A stretch of DNA of 36,572 nucleotides from Clostridiaceae bacterium. Its GTDB lineage: Bacteria; Bacillota; Clostridia; Saccharofermentanales; UBA5734. The stretch is taken from assembly GCA_012523135.1 (NCBI GenBank), contig JAAYJD010000052.1, positions 1 to 36,572 of the forward strand, written 5' to 3'. Each line of letters starts with the position of its first letter. The first letter of the stretch is position 1. A program made the position numbers and the translations under genes. Below the pieces are notes generated by a model. That model saw only the letters and a list, made by a program, of their open reading frames with translations. It made no database searches and was not told the DNA's origin. Below, piece after piece: positions 16,204 through 24,450 of this stretch.

Positions 16204-16232
16204 GATCCCGATTCGATAAATCGTGTTACACT
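16202..16232 (+). promoter_or_regulatory. possible promoter of the GH106-like gene
   Basis: TTGATC (16202-16207) and TACACT (16227-16232) are 19 bases apart, longer than ideal. The start would be near 16239, with AGGAGG at 16257-16262. The -35 box overlaps the T-run of the preceding stem-loop. Confidence 0.4.
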
Positions 16233-16267
16233 GTCTGAGGAACAAATCATTTCAGCAGGAGGTTTTT

Positions 16268-19200
16268 ATGCTCTACCCGCAAAACCAGCAGCCTTTTGAC
16301 CCGGACCTGTTTTGCAACCCCACGGCCGAATACCGGGGGACACCCTTCTGGGCCTGGAACTGCGCCCTTGATCCCGATGAACTGACCCGCCAGATCGATG
16401 GCCTGCAGGCGATGGGCTTTGGCGGTTTTCACATGCACGTGCGCACCGGCATGGCCACGCCCTACCTGAGCGACGCTTACATGACGCTGATCCGGACCTG
16501 TATCGACAAGGCCAGGGCCAACCGGATGCTGGCCTGGCTATATGACGAGGACCGCTGGCCGTCCGGCGCGGCCGGCGGCCTGGTGACACAAAACCTGGCC
16601 TGGCGCGCCCGCCATCTGCTCCTGACCCCGGTGCCATACGCCCAGGACGCGGGCGGATCGGAAGCCACGGATTCGTCCGCCCGGGCGTCCCGCACCGGCA
16701 ACGGCCGCCTGCTGGCGCGCTACGACATCGTCCTGGACGCGCAGGGCTGTTTGGCTTCGGGCCAGCGCCTGGCTGAAGGGGAGACGGCGCGCGGCACCTG
16801 CTGGTACGCCTACCTGGAAACGGCAAAGCCCAACCCCTGGTACAACAACCAGACTTATGTCGACACCCTGAACCCGCAGGCGATAAAGGCTTTCATCGCG
16901 GCGACCCACGAGCGGTACCGCGAGACCTGCCGCGACGATTTTGGCGGCGTGGTGCCGGCCATCTTCACCGACGAACCCCAGTTCTCCCATAAGACGCTGC
17001 TGGCCCATGCCGCCGACTCGAGCGATGTCGTTTTGCCCTGGACCGACGACCTGCCGGCGTCGTTTGCCGCCGCCTGCGGCGCCGACCTGCTGGCCGCCAT
17101 ACCGGAGCTGGTCTGGAACCTGCCCGCCGGCCGGGTGTCCGAGGCACGCTACCGCTACCACGATCACATCGCCGAGCGCTTTGCCGCCGCCTTCGCGGAC
17201 CAGATCGGCGCCTGGTGCCGGCAGAACAACCTGCTCCTGACCGGGCACATGATGGAAGAGCCGACCCTCAAAAGCCAGACCGCCGCGCTCGGCGAGGCGA
17301 TGCGCTCGTACCGCTCGTTCGGTCTGCCCGGCATCGACATCCTCTGCGACCGGCGCGAATGGACGACCGCCAAGCAAGCCCAGTCGGCCAGCCGGCAGTT
17401 CGGCTGCCCCGGTGTCCTGTCCGAGCTGTACGGCGTCACCAACTGGGACTTCGATTTTCGCGGCCACAAGCTGCAGGGCGACTGGCAGGCGGCACTGGGC
17501 GTCACCGTGCGCGTCCCGCACCTGTCCTGGGTCTCGATGGCCGGCGAGGCCAAGCGCGACTATCCCGCCAGCATCAACTACCAGGTGCCCTGGCATGCCG
17601 AATACCCCCTGATCGAGGACCACTTCGCCCGGGTCAACACGGCTCTGACCCGCGGCCGGGCCGTGTGCCGTGTCGGCGTGATCCACCCCGTCGAAAGCTA
17701 CTGGCTGCACTGGGGGCCGGAGGAGCAGACCGCGTCGGTGCGCACGTCGCTCGACGAACATTTCGCCCAGGTGACCGACTTTTTGCTGCGCGGCCAGATC
17801 GACTTTGATTTGATCAGCGAATCGCTGCTGCCCGAACAGTGCCCCCAGGCCACTTGCCCGCTGGAGGTCGGCCAGATGGCCTACGACACGGTCGTCGTGC
17901 CGGATCTGCTGATGCTGCGCCAGACCACGATCAGCCGCCTGGAGCAGTTTGCCGACGCCGGCGGCCGCGTCATCTTTTTGTGCCCGTGCCCGGCGCTGGC
18001 CGACGGAAAGGCCAGCGACGCGGCGAGGCCTTTGTACGCGCGTGCCGAAAAGGTCCGCCTGACCCGCCTCGACCTGCTCGAAGCGCTGGAGCCGTCGCGC
18101 CAGGTCGCTATCCGCGCCAGGGACGGACGCCTGTCCGACCGCTACCTCTGCCAGCTGCGCGAGGACGGGGCGGCGCGCTGGCTGTTCGTGGCCCATGCCG
18201 ACCATCCGGCCAACCAGGACATGTCCGGCGCCGAACCGCTCTCGCTAAAAATACGCGGCGACTGGACGGTTGCGCTTTGCGACACGCAGGACGGGACGAT
18301 CCGCCGCCTGGATGCCAGATCGGACGGCAGCTGGACCTGGCTGGAAACGATTCTGGGCGACCACGACAGCCTGCTGCTGCGATTGCTGCCGCCAGGAAAC
18401 GGTCATGACCTGCCGGCTGAACACCCTGCCGGGCGAAAGCCTGAAGCGCCGTTTGTCCCCCTGGACCTGACCTGCCCGGCTGTGCCGGCGCAGCTGTCCG
18501 AACCGAATGTCTGTCTGCTGGACATGGCCTCGTTTGCCCTCGACGACGCGCCGCTGCGCCCGGCCGAGGAACTGCTGCGCGCGGACAACATCCTGCGGGC
18601 CGAGCTGGGCTGGCCGCTGCGCCAGAAAGCCGTCGCCCAGCCCTGGACCGTGCCGGACCAACCGGCCGAACACCGCGTGCGCCTGCGTTTCGACGTCCGC
18701 AGTACAGAACGGCTGGACGGCTGCCAGCTGGCGCTGGAAATGGCCGGGCAGGCCCGGATCGCCCTCAACGGCCAGGCGGTTCCCGCGCTCACGACCGGCT
18801 GGTATGTCGACAAGGCGATCCAGACGGTCGCGCTGCCTGGGCTGGATGCCGGGCTCAACCGGCTCGACATCGACCTGCCTTTCGGCCGGCGCACCGACCT
18901 GGAATGGTGTTACCTGCTGGGCGATTTTTCCGTCCAGGTGACCGGGACCCGATGCACGCTGGGTCCGGCAGTCACAACCTTGGCTTTTAGCGACATCACG
19001 GGCCAGGGCCTGCCGTTTTACGGCGGCAACATCACCTACCGGGCACGCATCAAAACGCAAGCGGCACCTGCCGTGCTGCACCTGCCGCAGTACCGCGGTG
19101 CTCTGGTCATGGTCGCCGTCGACGGGGCGCGTGTCGGACCGGTCGTGTACAGCCCCTATGCGCTCAGGCTGCCGGATCTGGCGCCAGGCGTTCACGAGCT

Positions 19201-19384
19201 GGCGATCACCCTGTTCGGCAACCGCGTCAACACCTTCGGGCCGGTGCATAACAGCGATCGCCAGATGTCCTGGTTCGGGCCCAACGCCTGGCGGACCAGC
19301 GGCGACGCCTGGAGCTATTCCTACCAGCTGAAGGAGACCGGCCTGCTCAAGGCGCCGGAGCTGTCCGGTGCCGCCTGGATCTGA
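16268..19384 (+). CDS. large cytoplasmic glycoside hydrolase, GH106-like
   Basis: A 1038-residue protein without signal peptide or membrane segment. The N-terminal pattern NPTAEYRGTPFWAWN (17-31) followed by QIDGLQAMGFGGFHMH resembles the barrel start of GH106 alpha-L-rhamnosidases and related unclassified glycosidases. Candidate catalytic acids lie in YDEDRWPSG (92-100), FTDEPQ (233-238), HMMEEP (about 326-331) and ELYGVTNWDFDF (about 386). The C-terminal third looks like beta-sandwich modules, ending in GNRVNTFGPVHN. AGGAGG precedes the ATG by 5 bases; an in-frame upstream ATG at 16223 overlaps the likely promoter. The substrate cannot be read from sequence; a cytoplasmic rhamnoside or other deoxyhexoside is a guess from the family. 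Confidence 0.75.
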   Translation: MLYPQNQQPFDPDLFCNPTAEYRGTPFWAWNCALDPDELTRQIDGLQAMGFGGFHMHVRTGMATPYLSDAYMTLIRTCIDKARANRMLAWLYDEDRWPSGAAGGLVTQNLAWRARHLLLTPVPYAQDAGGSEATDSSARASRTGNGRLLARYDIVLDAQGCLASGQRLAEGETARGTCWYAYLETAKPNPWYNNQTYVDTLNPQAIKAFIAATHERYRETCRDDFGGVVPAIFTDEPQFSHKTLLAHAADSSDVVLPWTDDLPASFAAACGADLLAAIPELVWNLPAGRVSEARYRYHDHIAERFAAAFADQIGAWCRQNNLLLTGHMMEEPTLKSQTAALGEAMRSYRSFGLPGIDILCDRREWTTAKQAQSASRQFGCPGVLSELYGVTNWDFDFRGHKLQGDWQAALGVTVRVPHLSWVSMAGEAKRDYPASINYQVPWHAEYPLIEDHFARVNTALTRGRAVCRVGVIHPVESYWLHWGPEEQTASVRTSLDEHFAQVTDFLLRGQIDFDLISESLLPEQCPQATCPLEVGQMAYDTVVVPDLLMLRQTTISRLEQFADAGGRVIFLCPCPALADGKASDAARPLYARAEKVRLTRLDLLEALEPSRQVAIRARDGRLSDRYLCQLREDGAARWLFVAHADHPANQDMSGAEPLSLKIRGDWTVALCDTQDGTIRRLDARSDGSWTWLETILGDHDSLLLRLLPPGNGHDLPAEHPAGRKPEAPFVPLDLTCPAVPAQLSEPNVCLLDMASFALDDAPLRPAEELLRADNILRAELGWPLRQKAVAQPWTVPDQPAEHRVRLRFDVRSTERLDGCQLALEMAGQARIALNGQAVPALTTGWYVDKAIQTVALPGLDAGLNRLDIDLPFGRRTDLEWCYLLGDFSVQVTGTRCTLGPAVTTLAFSDITGQGLPFYGGNITYRARIKTQAAPAVLHLPQYRGALVMVAVDGARVGPVVYSPYALRLPDLAPGVHELAITLFGNRVNTFGPVHNSDRQMSWFGPNAWRTSGDAWSYSYQLKETGLLKAPELSGAAWI

Positions 19385-19389
19385 ACTTT

Positions 19390-19402
19390 GTGACATCGTC
19401 AC
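19390..19402. promoter_or_regulatory. palindrome upstream of trxA, Crp/Fnr-like half sites
   Basis: GTGAC-ATC-GTCAC is a perfect 13-base dyad, and TGTGA at 19389-19393 is the classic Crp half-site. The spacing between half-sites is one base shorter than in the E. coli Crp consensus. A Crp/Fnr-family gene is encoded 1.2 kb downstream, so it is a plausible target. A TACACT -10-like box lies at 19425-19430. Confidence 0.4.
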
Positions 19403-19466
19403 GGTCAGACCGCGCCGAAGCGTGTACACTGATCTCAAACGGCAACACCAACAAAGGAGAATGAAC

Positions 19467-19796
19467 ATGGCTGGAAAAAATGTATTGACCATTACTGAAG
19501 AGAACTTTGAGCAGGAAGTCATCAATTCCGAAGTCCCCGTATTGCTCGACTTCTGGGCCACCTGGTGTGCGCCCTGCCGCATGATCGCCCCGACGATCGA
19601 GTCCATATCCGATGAGCTGACCGGCAAGATCAAGGTCGGCAAAGTCAATGTCGATGAGCAGCCCAACCTGGCGTCCGCCTTCCGGGTGATGAGCATCCCG
19701 ACGGTCACATTGACCCGCGGCAAAACGCTCCTGATGCAGTCGATCGGGGTCAAGCCCAAAGAGGCGCTCAAGCGGGAGATCGAGGCCAAGATCTGA
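19467..19796 (+). CDS. trxA: thioredoxin
   Basis: Small cytoplasmic dithiol reductant of 109 residues, the normal thioredoxin length. The active site reads WCAPC (33-37) with Ala instead of the usual Gly between the cysteines. The cis-proline is P78 in SIPTV. The ATG at 19467 lies 7 bases after GGAG (19456-19459); an ATG two codons earlier is too close to the ribosome site. It shares the CAPC dithiol with the fused thioredoxin domain at 4202-5560. Neighbouring rhodanese and Crp/Fnr genes suggest a thiol or sulfur redox role. No thioredoxin reductase is in the window. Confidence 0.96.
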   Translation: MAGKNVLTITEENFEQEVINSEVPVLLDFWATWCAPCRMIAPTIESISDELTGKIKVGKVNVDEQPNLASAFRVMSIPTVTLTRGKTLLMQSIGVKPKEALKREIEAKI

Positions 19797-19855
19797 TCCG
19801 TCCGGCCAACCCGCTGCAATGAGCGGTCCGCGCCAGTTGTAACCCGTGTCTTCGC

Positions 19856-19885
19856 AAACGGCATAGCCCTTGGGTTATGCCGTTT
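19856..19885. terminator. long perfect stem-loop after trxA
   Basis: AAACGGCATAGCCC pairs with GGGTTATGCCGTTT over at least 13 base pairs with a minimal loop. The flanking T-tracts are short on both strands (CGTTT), so it may act as a bidirectional but weak terminator or protect 3' ends of transcripts. Confidence 0.55.
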
Positions 19886-19919
19886 CCTGTCGTGCGCCAT
19901 CCTGCGCTGCCGTCCGCGA

Positions 19920-19954
19920 AAAAGGGATCAGGCTGAATTGGCCTGACCCCTTTT
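19920..19954. terminator. bidirectional terminator between trxA and the rhodanese gene
   Basis: AAAAGGG-A-TCAGGC (19920-19933) pairs with GCCTGA-C-CCCTTTT (19941-19954) with one mismatch. T-tracts follow on both strands: four T here on the plus strand and five on the minus strand. It separates the convergent trxA and rhodanese genes. Confidence 0.75.
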
Positions 19955-19976
19955 AGGCTTTTCGCGCTGCGCGCGC

Positions 19977-20480
19977 CTATTCGGTCACGACCGCGTATGG
20001 CCAGTCGATGATGCCGCCCAGGTCGTACACCTGGGTGTATCCGGCCTTGAGCAGCAGGTCCGCGGCCGTCGCCGACCGGTTGCCGCTGCGGCAGTAGACC
20101 ACCAGCGGCGTCGCCTTGTTTTCCGGCAGCTCGCCAAGCCGGGCCTGCAGTTGGTCGAGCGGCAGCAGCTGCGCGCCTTCGATGTACCCGGACCGGAATT
20201 CGGACTCGGTGCGCACGTCGATCAGCAGCGCGTCGGGATCGCCGTCCAGGATGGACAGCGCTTCGTCGGCCCCGACCAGCTGCACCGCCGCGGGTTCTGT
20301 TGTCGCGGCTTGGGTTGGACTTGCCGCCGTGGTTGCCGTTGTGGTTATCTTGGTCGTTGTGTTTTGGGTTGTCGTGGGGGCGGGAGGCTGGACGCAAGCG
20401 GCCAGCATGAGCGCCGATCCCAGCAGGAGCGCCATGAGCGCGGTCCGCCGGTGCGTTATTCGGAATAAGGTTTTTTTCAT
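19977..20480 (-). CDS. rhodanese-domain lipoprotein
   Basis: A 167-residue exported lipoprotein. The signal peptide ends in the lipobox LAAC with the lipidated C29. A Thr-rich linker (about 35-62) follows, then one rhodanese domain. The catalytic cysteine is C130 in the active loop CRSGNRS, with YDLGGIIDWPYAV closing the domain. Single-domain rhodaneses carry persulfide sulfur from thiosulfate or other donors; this one would act outside the membrane. The ATG at 20480 has AGGTG 7 bases upstream, preferred over the GTG at 20489. It is divergent from a Crp/Fnr gene and convergent with thioredoxin. Confidence 0.92.
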   Translation of the reverse strand: MKKTLFRITHRRTALMALLLGSALMLAACVQPPAPTTTQNTTTKITTTATTAASPTQAATTEPAAVQLVGADEALSILDGDPDALLIDVRTESEFRSGYIEGAQLLPLDQLQARLGELPENKATPLVVYCRSGNRSATAADLLLKAGYTQVYDLGGIIDWPYAVVTE

Positions 20481-20497
20481 GATTAGCACCTCGCTTG

Positions 20498-20506
20498 TGA
20501 TATAAT
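20498..20506 (+). promoter_or_regulatory. extended -10 promoter of the Crp/Fnr gene
   Basis: TGA-TATAAT at 20498-20506 is a full extended -10 element. No good -35 box is seen, as is common for this class. It lies only 18 bases from the divergent rhodanese coding start, so the two transcription units share a very short control region. Confidence 0.6.
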
Positions 20507-20543
20507 CGATAGTGCGGCCGGGGAGCCGCGCAGGAACGTCTGG

Positions 20544-20561
20544 GCCGGTTCATAAACCGGC
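20544..20561. repeat. inverted repeat in the Crp/Fnr leader
   Basis: GCCGGTT-CATA-AACCGGC is a perfect 7-base-pair stem with a 4-base loop. It lies between the predicted start of transcription and the AGGAG ribosome site (20572-20576). It could be an autoregulatory operator or an RNA hairpin. Confidence 0.5.
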
Positions 20562-20583
20562 TGGACCCGAACAGGAGCACAGC

Positions 20584-21267
20584 ATGCCGACCAACGAGCA
20601 AATCCGTCAAATCGAACACTTGTTTCCCGTCCTGACCCGCATCGCGGCGTCTGACCGCCAGGTCATCTACGCCGCCGGGCAGCTGATCGACTTGCCGGTC
20701 GGCCAGATGCTGATGCAGCAGAATCAGCAGTGCCAGTTTATCCCGCTGGTCCTGTCCGGGCAGCTCAGGGTTTTCACCTTATCCGCCAGCGGACGCGAAA
20801 TGACGCTGTTCCGCACCGGACCGGGCGACACCTGCCTGCTGTCGATCGCCTGCCAGATCAAGCACCAGGATTTTCCGGCCCTGGCCCAGGTCGAGGAAAC
20901 GGCCAGTCTGTTCATGGTGCCGGTACCGGTCTACCTCCAGGTTCTTGCCGGCCAACCGGCCTGGAAGGACTACATCATCCTGACGCTCTACGGCCACCTG
21001 ACCTCGACGATGCAGACGCTGGAAGCCGTGGCCTTCAACCGCACGGACCGCCGGCTGGCCGAATGGCTGCTCAGCCACCGGGTCGGCTCCAGCGAAGAGA
21101 TCGTCTGCACCCATGAAGCGATCGCCATCGAACTGGGCACCGCCCGGGAAGTCGTCTCCCGCCTGCTGGGGGAACTCAAGAATCAAGGTGCGGTGGCGCT
21201 GGGCCGCGGACGGATCCGCATCCTCAAGCCGGCCATCCTGCGCGACCTGAGCGAGGCAAGCCGCTGA
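20584..21267 (+). CDS. Crp/Fnr-family transcriptional regulator
   Basis: A 227-residue regulator. The N-terminal cyclic-nucleotide-binding-type beta barrel spans about 30-120, a dimerisation helix 125-150, and a winged helix-turn-helix 155-215 with the recognition part THEAIAIELGTAREVVSRLL (176-195). It lacks the N-terminal four-cysteine cluster of oxygen-sensing Fnr. Cysteines at 50, 84 and 90 could be redox sensors, but this is inference. AGGAG at 20572-20576 sets the ATG at 20584. Divergence from a rhodanese lipoprotein and proximity to trxA suggest it senses sulfur or redox state. Confidence 0.92.
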   Translation: MPTNEQIRQIEHLFPVLTRIAASDRQVIYAAGQLIDLPVGQMLMQQNQQCQFIPLVLSGQLRVFTLSASGREMTLFRTGPGDTCLLSIACQIKHQDFPALAQVEETASLFMVPVPVYLQVLAGQPAWKDYIILTLYGHLTSTMQTLEAVAFNRTDRRLAEWLLSHRVGSSEEIVCTHEAIAIELGTAREVVSRLLGELKNQGAVALGRGRIRILKPAILRDLSEASR

Positions 21268-21318
21268 TGGACCCAGCTTAGCGCATCAGCGGCCCGGCTT
21301 CTGTAACCAGAATCACAA

Positions 21319-21348
21319 TTGAGCCGCATGCCTCTGGTATGATATAAT
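21319..21348 (+). promoter_or_regulatory. promoter of speD
   Basis: TTGAGC (21319-21324) is followed after 18 bases by a perfect TATAAT (21343-21348) with the TGA extension. The 11 bases TGATATAATCG are identical to the -10 region of the Crp/Fnr promoter. Confidence 0.75.
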
Positions 21349-21356
21349 CGCTTGCA

Positions 21357-21386
21357 TTGCCCCCGGGGCAAAACCAATTGAATTGG
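21357..21386. promoter_or_regulatory. two tandem dyads in the speD leader
   Basis: TTGCCCC-C-GGGGCAA (21357-21371) and CCAATT-G-AATTGG (21374-21386) are perfect palindromes two bases apart. They lie between the start of transcription and the GGAGGAGG ribosome site (21385-21392), the second overlapping it. They may be operators or translational control elements. Confidence 0.5.
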
Positions 21387-21405
21387 AGGAGGATACCGGC
21401 AAGAA

Positions 21406-22227
21406 ATGGAAAGAACGGAAAACGGAAAAATCAAGCTGCATGGCTTCAACAACCTGACCAAAACATTGAGCTTCAACATGTACGACATCTGTTACGCCAA
21501 ATCGGTTGAAGACCGCAATGCCTACATAGAATACATCGACGAGCAGTACAACGCCGAACGCTTGACGACGATCCTGGAGCATGTCACGCAGATCATCGGG
21601 GCCACCATCCTGAACACCGCCAAGCAGGACTATTATCCGCGCGGTTCGAGCGTCGCGCTCTTGATCAGCGAGGAAGGGCTGGTGCAAAACCCGGGCAGCC
21701 AGCTGCAGCCGGATGAGAGCACCCGCTCGACGCCGGAGATCATCCTGGCCCACCTCGACAAGAGCCACATCACGGTGCACACCTACCCGGAGTACCACCC
21801 GGACGGCGGCGTGGCGACCTTCCGGGCCGACATCGATGTCGCGACCTGCGGCGAAATATCGCCGCTCAACGCGCTCAGCTACCTGGTGCAGAGCTTTGAC
21901 GCCGACATCATGACCCTGGATTACCGCGTGCGCGGCTTCACACGCAAGATCACGGGGGAAAAGCTGTTCATCGACCACCCCATCACATCGATCCAGAACT
22001 ACATCCCCGAGTCGGTGCGGGAAAACTACCAGATGATCGATGTCAATGTCTACCAGGAGAACATATTCCACACCAAGGGCAAGCTGAAGAACTTCGATCT
22101 CGACAACTACCTGTTCGGCTCGTCCCAGGTGGATCTGCATCCGGGTGAGGTGCGCATGATCACGCGCAAGATCATGCGCGAGATGGAAGAGATCTACAAC
22201 GGACGCAACATGCCCTGGGTGAACTAG
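21406..22227 (+). CDS. speD: S-adenosylmethionine decarboxylase proenzyme
   Basis: Pyruvoyl enzyme that decarboxylates S-adenosylmethionine to supply aminopropyl groups for spermidine synthesis. At 273 residues it is the long, E. coli-like class rather than the short Bacillus class. The self-cleavage site is in [14 protein letters not shown], between K119 and S120, with S120 becoming the pyruvoyl group. The GGAGGAGG site is 13 bases before the ATG, longer than usual, with no alternative in-frame start between. No spermidine synthase (speE) gene is in the window. The following genes are unrelated in function, although co-transcription is possible. Confidence 0.95.
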   Translation: MERTENGKIKLHGFNNLTKTLSFNMYDICYAKSVEDRNAYIEYIDEQYNAERLTTILEHVTQIIGATILNTAKQDYYPRGSSVALLISEEGLVQNPGSQLQPDESTRSTPEIILAHLDKSHITVHTYPEYHPDGGVATFRADIDVATCGEISPLNALSYLVQSFDADIMTLDYRVRGFTRKITGEKLFIDHPITSIQNYIPESVRENYQMIDVNVYQENIFHTKGKLKNFDLDNYLFGSSQVDLHPGEVRMITRKIMREMEEIYNGRNMPWVN

Positions 22228-22282
22228 AACCGTCGCCCGGCGGCAGCTTCTGAACAGGCGGACAGGAAATGGACAGCCATCA

Positions 22283-22663
22283 ATGAGCGACATGACCTTG
22301 TATCTCAATGTCCTGGCGATCAGCATCGCCGGCCTGACTGTCCTGATCCTCATGATCAACGCAGCCATTCTCCTGCTGCGCCCGATCGCCCGCCGTCACG
22401 CCGCCAAGACCGATCTCGACCAGGTCGGGCAGAAGGCGACGGTGGTCAAATCGATCCGCCCGGGCCGGCCCGGCCAGATTCGCTACCGGACCGAGGAAGG
22501 ATACCACCAGGCCGACGCCGAGGCTGACAACCTGATCCGCAACGGCCGGCCGGTCCTGATCCTGTCGGTCGCCCAGAACCGTTTCCGGGTCCGTCCGCTG
22601 ACTGAAGAAGAACAGGCCGCGGCCAGGCGCAGCGACGCCCCCGTCCGGGACGACACTGTATGA
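22283..22663 (+). CDS. small membrane protein with NfeD-like OB-fold domain
   Basis: A 126-residue protein with one N-terminal membrane helix (about residues 8-33). A cytoplasmic domain (about 47-107) has the NfeD pattern VGQKATVVKSIRPGRPGQI followed by a valine-rich strand and NRFRVRPL. Bacterial NfeD proteins usually pair with a stomatin-like protein or protease, neither of which is present here. The ribosome site is weak (AGGA about 14 bases upstream). The stop overlaps the next start (ATGA), so it is coupled to the radical SAM gene. The NfeD assignment rests on pattern only. Confidence 0.65.
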   Translation: MSDMTLYLNVLAISIAGLTVLILMINAAILLLRPIARRHAAKTDLDQVGQKATVVKSIRPGRPGQIRYRTEEGYHQADAEADNLIRNGRPVLILSVAQNRFRVRPLTEEEQAAARRSDAPVRDDTV

Positions 22664-24450
22664 CCCGCCTGCTTTTGTGTGCTTTCAACGCCCGCTTTGA
22701 CCACACCTGCCTGGCGGTGCGCGAGTTGGCCGCCGGGTTGCGCGCCAGCCGGATCGACGGCCTGACCACCGAGGTCCGGGAGTGGACGGTCAACGACCCG
22801 CTGCTGGCCCTGCTGCACCGCCTGGTCGCTGCCGCTGCCGATATCTACGCGTTTTCCTGTTACATCTGGAACCGGACCCTGACCGAGACGGTCTGCCTGG
22901 AGCTGAAAAAACTCCGGCCTGACGCGGTGGTCATCTGGGGCGGCCCGGAGGCGGAAACACAGCCGGCCGCGATCCTGGCGCGCGGTGCCGCCGATTACAT
23001 CCTGACCGGTGAAGGTGAGCTCACCTTGCCGCAGCTGGTCCGCTGCCTGCTCGGGCACGGCCCGAAACCGCCGCCCACAGCCTTGGCGGCCCTGCCGGGG
23101 CTGGCCTGGCTGAACCCGGACACGGGACGGCTGGAACAGAACGGCCCGCCGGATCCTCTGGCGGACGGCGCCTGGCCGTTTCCGTACCGGGACGAGGATC
23201 TGGTCCGGGACAAAGAAAAAATCCTCTACTATGAAGCCAGCCGCGGCTGCCCGTTCGGCTGCAGCTACTGCCTGTCCGAACGCGACCGGATCGTGCGCGT
23301 CCGGCCCCTGGAACAGGTGCTTGACGAGCTGGACCGCCTGCTCGCGGCCGATGTGCGCCTGGTCAAATTCGTCGACCGGACCTTCAACCTGCAGCCGGAA
23401 CGGGCCCGGCGGATCTGGCGCCACCTGATCGCGCGCAACCGGGCAAGCGGGGCGCGCACCTGCTTTCACTTCGAGTTGGGCGGCGACCTGCTCGAGACGG
23501 ACGACCTCGAGCTGCTCCGCCAGGCACCCGCGGGTTTGTTCCAGTTCGAAATCGGCGTGCAGAGCGCCCACCCGGACGTGCTGCGGGCCGTGAACCGCCC
23601 GGATCACCTGGACCGGCTGGCCCGCCAGGTCAGCCGGCTGCGCCAGGCCAACAATTGCCACATCCACCTGGACCTGATTGCCGGCTTGCCGGGCGAGACG
23701 TTTGAGCGCTTTACCCGGTCGCTGGACTGGGTCTGGGCGCTCAGGCCCCATCAGCTGCAGCTGGGTTTTTTGAAGCTCCTGCCCGGCACCTCGCTGTGGC
23801 GGCAGGCCCGGGTGCAGGGCTGGCGCTGGCTGGATGTGCCGCCCTATGAAGTCCTGGAAACGGATTCGATCGGGTTCGGCGAGCTGGGCCGGCTGAAACA
23901 GGCTGCCGAACTGCTCGAGCGCTACCTGAATGTCGGCGGCGAGCCCCGCGCCTTTGTCTTTGCCGCCTCCCACTGGCCGCGTCCCTGGCTGTTCCTGGAC
24001 GATTTGGCGCGCGACGGAGACCGCCGCGGCCTATTCGACCGCGCCCTGGGGGTCGAGGAGCGGCTGCGCCAGCTTTGGCAATTTGTCCATGCCAGCCACA
24101 AGCTGACCGATTCGGCCCTGGGCCAGCTGCTCGACCTGCTGCGGACAGACTTCCAGCTGATGGGCCAGAAAAGCCAGCCGGCCTGGCTCGGGTTCTGGGA
24201 GCAGAAAAAAGATGAGCCGGCGCGCGCACAGCTGCGCCAGCTGCGCCTGACGGTGCGCCAGGCCGGCTGGCCGGTCGCGGCCAACCGGCTGCGTTTCGAC
24301 CGCATCCGGCTCGACTGGGGCGCCCTGGAACTCGACGGGGAGGTCAGAGCTGGCGATTACCTGATGGTGTACGGGCGGGAAGAGGGCCGGCCGGTCTTGC
24401 TTGCCCACGGTCCGTTTGCCGCTGGCTTGCCGGCTTATCCGGCGAAGTGA
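22660..24450 (+). CDS. B12-binding-domain radical SAM protein, DUF4080 type
   Basis: A 596-residue enzyme. An N-terminal cobalamin-binding-type Rossmann domain spans about 1-140, and the radical SAM domain follows with the cluster-binding CPFGCSYC (C197, C201 and C204). The C-terminal half (about 380-596) fits DUF4080. Substrates of this family are unknown. The B12-binding fold lacks an obvious DxHxxG base-off histidine motif, so cobalamin may not be bound. It is coupled to the upstream small membrane protein. Its 3' end overlaps the convergent patatin gene by 16 bases with no terminator between them. Confidence 0.87.
   Translation: MTRLLLCAFNARFDHTCLAVRELAAGLRASRIDGLTTEVREWTVNDPLLALLHRLVAAAADIYAFSCYIWNRTLTETVCLELKKLRPDAVVIWGGPEAETQPAAILARGAADYILTGEGELTLPQLVRCLLGHGPKPPPTALAALPGLAWLNPDTGRLEQNGPPDPLADGAWPFPYRDEDLVRDKEKILYYEASRGCPFGCSYCLSERDRIVRVRPLEQVLDELDRLLAADVRLVKFVDRTFNLQPERARRIWRHLIARNRASGARTCFHFELGGDLLETDDLELLRQAPAGLFQFEIGVQSAHPDVLRAVNRPDHLDRLARQVSRLRQANNCHIHLDLIAGLPGETFERFTRSLDWVWALRPHQLQLGFLKLLPGTSLWRQARVQGWRWLDVPPYEVLETDSIGFGELGRLKQAAELLERYLNVGGEPRAFVFAASHWPRPWLFLDDLARDGDRRGLFDRALGVEERLRQLWQFVHASHKLTDSALGQLLDLLRTDFQLMGQKSQPAWLGFWEQKKDEPARAQLRQLRLTVRQAGWPVAANRLRFDRIRLDWGALELDGEVRAGDYLMVYGREEGRPVLLAHGPFAAGLPAYPAK

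Noticed and set aside
14442-16205. Long plus-strand open frame opposite the CotH gene
   Set aside because: Composition of a shadow frame; the minus strand holds clear lamin-tail and CotH motifs.
18245-19900. Minus-strand open frame across the glycosidase end and trxA
   Set aside because: It runs through the antisense of thioredoxin and the intergenic stem-loop, with no family resemblance.
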